A program made the translations under genes and the position numbers. 64,000 nucleotides of DNA, taken from positions 32,551 to 96,550 of the forward strand of contig CANMJA010000015.1 in assembly GCA_947498055.1 (NCBI GenBank), read 5' to 3'. Below are positions 60,861-64,000 of this stretch, in pieces. The notes under the pieces are model-generated. The model saw only the letters and a list, made by a program, of their open reading frames with translations. It did no database searches and was not told the origin of the DNA. How positions within the stretch are numbered: position 1 is the first letter of the stretch; every line of letters begins with the position of its first letter. This stretch comes from an uncultured Tenacibaculum sp. (GTDB taxonomy: Bacteria; Bacteroidota; Bacteroidia; Flavobacteriales; Flavobacteriaceae).

Positions 60861-62195
60861 ATGCAAAAATATACTCTTATTGTAGTAGGGTTTTTATGCT
60901 CTTTTTTAATACAATCTCAAACTATTAATACGACCGATTTAAATAAACTATTTGATAATTATGAACTAAATAATAAAGCTATGGGTACTATTTCCATTTT
61001 TAAAAATGGAGAAGAAGTATATAATAGATCTATAGGCCTTGCTCTTTTAGAACATAATAAAAAGGCAAATGAATTAACAAAATATAGAATAGGATCTATT
61101 ACAAAAACATTTACAGCAACGATCATTTTACAATTGATAAATGAAGGGAAATTAATTTTAAATAAGGTGCTTAGCAATTATTTTCCGCAAATACCAAATG
61201 CAAATAAAATAACGATTGAAAACTTGTTGTATCATAGAAGTGGTTTGTATAATATTACTAACGAAAAAGATTTTTCTGTATGGATTAATAAACCAAGAAA
61301 TAGAAAAGAAATGTTGAAAAAAATAGAAAATCATACTCCAGTTTTTAATCCAGATGAAAAAACAGCCTACTCTAATACAAATTATATTTTACTCTCTTAC
61401 ATAGCAGAAGAATTGGAAGGTGAAAAATTTCCTGAAATTTTAGAGAGAAGAATTGTGAAGCCTTTAAAGTTAAAACGAACTTTAGTTGGTAAGGATATTA
61501 ATACGAACAAAAACGAAGCTTTTTCTTATTATTTTGAAGAGAACAAATGGAAACCAATTACATTAACTACCAATTTAAAAGGACCGATAGGAGCTGGAGC
61601 CATTGTTTCTACAGCAAAAGAGGTGAATGTTTTTTATGATAATTTATTCTCAGGAAATATTATTCCTGAAAAAATGTTGAAAGGAATGCTTACAGTAAAA
61701 GGAGGAATGTGTATGGGAGCCTCAAGTTTTAACTACAAAGGATTAACAGTTTATGGGCATGATGGAGGAATTGATGGTTTTAGATCTATGGCTATTCATA
61801 TACCAGAAAAAAACTTGTCTTTAGCATTTACATTTAATGGAGCTAATTTAACTAGCATAAGAGGGGTTTTAATTTCCATATTAGATGCGTATTTTAAAAA
61901 CGATCCAACTGTAGGGAGTAAATCATTAATACAATTAAAATCAGAAGATTTAGATACGTATTTAGGAGTGTATAAAGGAACTACTTTTCCTCCTGAAATA
62001 ATAATCACTAAGAAAAACAATGTTTTATTTGCTAAAGTTACAAGTCAACCTTTATTCGAATTAATTGCAATAAAAAAAGAAGTGTTTAAATATGATGCAA
62101 TGGGCATTATTTTTACATTTAATAAGGAAGAAGAAACAATATCGATAAAATTTCAAGGAAGAGAGATGGTACTTAAAAAAGAAAAAAGCCATTAA
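60861..62195 (+). CDS. Serine hydrolase, beta-lactamase/penicillin-binding protein AmpC-like family
   Basis: A 444-residue exported enzyme with a signal peptide (1-20). The SxxK motif is S79-ITK82 in RIGSITKTF. YxN is Y170-SN172, and the third motif is HDGG in VYGHDGGIDGFRS. After residue 340 there is a smaller beta-rich C-terminal domain (LDTYLGVYKGTTFPPEIIITK). Members include class C beta-lactamases, DD-peptidases and esterases. Without the KTG box a beta-lactamase role is not assured. A very strong terminator follows. Confidence 0.9.
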   Translation: MQKYTLIVVGFLCSFLIQSQTINTTDLNKLFDNYELNNKAMGTISIFKNGEEVYNRSIGLALLEHNKKANELTKYRIGSITKTFTATIILQLINEGKLILNKVLSNYFPQIPNANKITIENLLYHRSGLYNITNEKDFSVWINKPRNRKEMLKKIENHTPVFNPDEKTAYSNTNYILLSYIAEELEGEKFPEILERRIVKPLKLKRTLVGKDINTNKNEAFSYYFEENKWKPITLTTNLKGPIGAGAIVSTAKEVNVFYDNLFSGNIIPEKMLKGMLTVKGGMCMGASSFNYKGLTVYGHDGGIDGFRSMAIHIPEKNLSLAFTFNGANLTSIRGVLISILDAYFKNDPTVGSKSLIQLKSEDLDTYLGVYKGTTFPPEIIITKKNNVLFAKVTSQPLFELIAIKKEVFKYDAMGIIFTFNKEEETISIKFQGREMVLKKEKSH

Positions 62196-62238
62196 ATTCA
62201 TTTTTAAATGCTGATTAAACTAGGAATGGAAACAAGTT

Positions 62239-62290
62239 AAAAACAAAAGTACCTATTTCTTATACCTAAGAAATAGGTACTTTTGTTTTT
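62239..62290 (+). terminator. Rho-independent terminator with 24-bp perfect stem
   Basis: Every base from 62239 to 62262 pairs with 62267 to 62290 across a 4-nt loop. The central part is GTACCTATTTCTTA/TAAGAAATAGGTAC and the stem ends in A-run/T-run, so the same hairpin can stop transcription from either side. Confidence 0.92.
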
Positions 62291-62305
62291 GTTAAATACG
62301 AAATT

Positions 62306-62539
62306 TTGAATAGAAAAATAAAATTAATATGGGATTTTAAAGGCCCAGATGCATTAGAAACAGCAAAACATCATTGCGTACATTTAAATGAGTTCACTCA
62401 AATAGAAAATCTTCCTTTTTATGAGGTAAACCATCAAGAAATAAATGAAATGCACACAGTGGCATTTATAGTTGTAAATGAGCAGCAGATGAAAGTTTTT
62501 AGAGATGCTTTAAAACCTCATAGAGGAGTTTTAGCATAA
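62306..62539 (+). CDS. Small conserved flavobacterial protein
   Basis: A 77-residue protein starting with TTG at 62306, 15 bp after the terminator stem. IKLIWDFKGPDALETAKHHCVHLNEF and EVNHQEINEMHTVAFIVVNEQQMKVFRDALKPHRG give an alpha-beta pattern of a small soluble domain. Histidines H22, H23, H26, H44 and H51, with C24, could bind a metal, but I recognise no family. The next gene is 47 bp downstream. Confidence 0.78.
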   Translation: MNRKIKLIWDFKGPDALETAKHHCVHLNEFTQIENLPFYEVNHQEINEMHTVAFIVVNEQQMKVFRDALKPHRGVLA

Positions 62540-62586
62540 TTACAAACTTAAATTGTATATTACAATCTATTAATAAAATAGGAGAG

Positions 62587-63210
62587 ATGTTAGTTAAAAA
62601 GGTTGTTTTTATAGTTTCTGTTTTTTCAGTTTTATTGCTGCAAGCTCAGCATAAATATTCTTCTTACGTTGCGCATGAATCTTTAGAAAAAGCAATTAGA
62701 ATGAGTAATGATGTAATTGAAGGAAGAACTGCATTTTTTGAAAAACAAACGTTGGAAAAACCTTTAATGTTTCAGAAAACTAGTGTGTTAATAGGAGAGT
62801 TAAATAGACTTTCTAATAACTTATCTAAATTTATAGTAAAAACGCAAAAAGAAGTAAACACGGAAAGAGTATTACATAATTTATTGGAAGAAGGTTTTTA
62901 TAAAAAGATATTTTTTAAATCTTCAGGTGGATTAACAAAAGAAGGAGGGAAGTTGAAAGTTAAAATTGATAGTTTATATAATCATGCAAAGAGAATTAAT
63001 GTACATCAGTTATCGCAAATAGAAAATTTTCACGAAGATCATTTTAGAACTGATCTAGATTTTTACGATGAAGATGAAAATAAAATAACGTATTTCGAAC
63101 ATTTGTTTTATGACACATCTAATTACGGAATGATGATGACAATGAATTACTTATTGTTAGATGTAAAAACATTTCAAATACTATATTTTGGAACTGTAAT
63201 GAGTTTGTAA
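62587..63210 (+). CDS. Exported hypothetical protein, possibly similar to a GldM N-terminal domain
   Basis: A 207-residue protein with a signal peptide (1-21, LLLQAQ). The mature part begins SLEKAIRMSNDVIEGRTAFFEKQTLEKP, then ELNRLSNNLSKFIVKTQKEV. The helix content and the spacing of LEKA and N-x-I recall the periplasmic N-terminal part of GldM-type gliding proteins. The similarity is weak and recalled, not tested. No cysteines or catalytic motif are evident. Confidence 0.7.
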   Translation: MLVKKVVFIVSVFSVLLLQAQHKYSSYVAHESLEKAIRMSNDVIEGRTAFFEKQTLEKPLMFQKTSVLIGELNRLSNNLSKFIVKTQKEVNTERVLHNLLEEGFYKKIFFKSSGGLTKEGGKLKVKIDSLYNHAKRINVHQLSQIENFHEDHFRTDLDFYDEDENKITYFEHLFYDTSNYGMMMTMNYLLLDVKTFQILYFGTVMSL

Positions 63211-63235
63211 ATGAGTAGCTTTAAAAAAACATAGT

Positions 63236-63359
63236 ATGAAAAGAATAATTTTGCTACTAGCTTTATTTAAGTCTCTTTTTTCAAGCTAATATATTCGGAC
63301 AGGATTTTGTAAAGTCTAAAACGATTACTTTATCCAAAGCAATGAAGTCTTCTCTTTAA
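63236..63359 (+). pseudogene. Remnant of a small exported-protein gene
   Basis: ATG at 63236 opens MKRIILLLALFKSLFSS and stops at 63289. A shift of one base at the TTTTTTC run continues QANIFGQDFVKSKTITLSKAMKSSL to a stop at 63359. The joined product would be a signal peptide with a short mature stretch, probably the start of a longer gene now lost. It lies 25 bp after the 62587 gene, next to an insertion sequence. Confidence 0.55.
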
Positions 63360-63446
63360 AATAAAAAGAAGAAAATATGAATAAATAAACTATTTTTTTA
63401 AACTAGATATTTTATATTAACCCGTTGTGCATTTGGAGTAAAATTC

Positions 63447-63470
63447 TGTCAATTCGAGTGATTTTTCGGA
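63447..63470. repeat. Partial copy of the dispersed CACTCGAA repeat
   Basis: TGTCAATTCGAGTGATTTTTCGGA is, in reverse complement, very close to 41986-42008, the repeat fused to the other transposase remnant. Here it lies 23 bp from the 3' end of the IS630 transposase. It may be part of the element's end or a target sequence. Confidence 0.55.
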
Positions 63471-63493
63471 ATAATACTATTTGATATTTTAAT

Positions 63494-64000
63494 TTACTCA
63501 ATTAAAGGTTTTGTATAGATGTCGTATGCTGTAATGGACATAATCAATTCATTATCCATAGATTTTATTAATTTAGTTAATCTGTCTTGTAAATGTATTA
63601 TGGATTCATTGAACTTCATAGCGACCTTACTTTTCATATATTGCCACACTTTTTCAGCAGGATTTAACTCTGGAGCATACGGAGGAATTCTTAAAATCTT
63701 AATATTGGTAGGTATTGAGATGTTTTTTGAGGCATGAAATCCAGCATTATCAATAACTAGTATTATATATTTATTAGGGGTTCTTTGGCTTAATTCTTTC
63801 AAATAAGCTTCAAATATATTGTTGTTAACAATTGGAGTCTCCCAATAAAAAGCATCTCCAGTCAAAGGAGAAAAACTTCCCCAAATCCATACATATTGAT
63901 AACTATGCTGATAGTGAACTTTAGCCTTTACTCCTTTAGCTGTAATAGTTCTTTTTAAACCAGTCATAAGCCCATATCTAGTTTCATCTTGAAACATCAT
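63494..64000 (-). mobile_element. IS630-family transposase, C-terminal 168 residues (runs off window)
   Basis: The catalytic DDE domain is visible. D5 in FQDETRYG, D84 in LVIDNAGFH and E116 in LNPAEKVWQ are the triad, with 31 residues between the last two. PPYAPELNPAEKVW is the family signature. The frame is open to the right edge, and the ATG at 64000 is internal, since the N-terminal helix-turn-helix lies outside. Whether the element is intact cannot be judged. It belongs to the IS630/Tc1-mariner group, which inserts at TA. Confidence 0.92.

Overview
The window is AT-rich chromosomal DNA from a member of the Bacteroidetes, most likely a marine Flavobacteriaceae of the Tenacibaculum/Polaribacter type. 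This is an inference from gene content and order: PorT of the type IX secretion system, a short RpoD-like primary sigma factor, an archaeal-type ProS, the mevalonate pathway, and FtsZ ending in LHDNVD. Promoters also fit the phylum: TAnnTTTG -7 boxes, several with a TTG 19-20 nt upstream, and no Shine-Dalgarno sequences. Many starts are TTG or GTG, and two genes appear to have no canonical start codon at all.

Layout. 0-5.3 kb: 5' end of galE, a membrane protein and a DegT aminotransferase (minus strand), then a penicillin-acylase-family hydrolase and an ADP-ribosylglycohydrolase (plus strand). 5.3-5.8 kb: non-coding DNA with hairpin-forming repeats. 5.8-11.1 kb (minus): nitroreductase, aldehyde dehydrogenase, AlkB-like membrane hydroxylase, RluA-type pseudouridine synthase, EngB GTPase, alpha/beta hydrolase. 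11.2-27.3 kb (plus): the complete division and cell wall (dcw) cluster mraZ-rsmH-ftsL-ftsI-murE-mraY-murD-ftsW-murG-murC-ftsQ-ftsA-ftsZ, preceded by a three-repeat MraZ operator, then yqeY and tRNA-Arg. 27.4-29.3 kb (minus): a TetR-controlled unit of two membrane proteins, tetR and a decayed rhodanese gene, with two matching palindromic operators. 29.5-32 kb: MtfA-like peptidase, rpe, rpoD.

32-34.4 kb is the most unusual part. An ECF sigma factor, a 75-residue protein and an MscS-family channel are followed by about 600 bp without genes that holds three tandem small-RNA-like units, each with a G-run and a rho-independent terminator. The promoter motif GTGACTTTA-N11-GTGTCT stands before the ECF gene and before two of the three RNA units with identical spacing. 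This suggests an autoregulated envelope-stress-type sigma factor driving its own small RNAs.

34.4-39.5 kb (minus): porT, menaquinone methyltransferase, a NifU-type Fe-S protein, a FadL-type outer membrane protein, and a lipoprotein with 16-residue tandem repeats. 39.6-41.7 kb (plus): proS, two duplicated tRNA-Glu units with their own promoters, rpsT. 41.7-42.0 kb: a transposase remnant joined to a dispersed repeat. 42-47.6 kb (minus): the elongasome genes rodA-mrdA-mreD-mreC-mreB. 47.6-54.4 kb (minus): purH, a 38-residue gene with an FtsA-like C-terminal helix, a GAF protein, an RsuA/RluB-family enzyme, and a two-component pair with a beta-propeller sensor kinase. 54.6 kb: a 39-residue zinc-ribbon gene. 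55-60.3 kb (minus): UbiA prenyltransferase, mevalonate kinase, MORN-repeat protein, mvaD and a LytS/LytTR pair. 60.4-64 kb: small membrane protein, serine hydrolase, two flavobacterial hypothetical proteins, an exported-protein remnant and an IS630-family transposase running off the end.

The divisome (dcw) and elongasome (mre/rod) clusters lie within 15 kb of each other, so nearly the whole peptidoglycan assembly machinery is encoded here.
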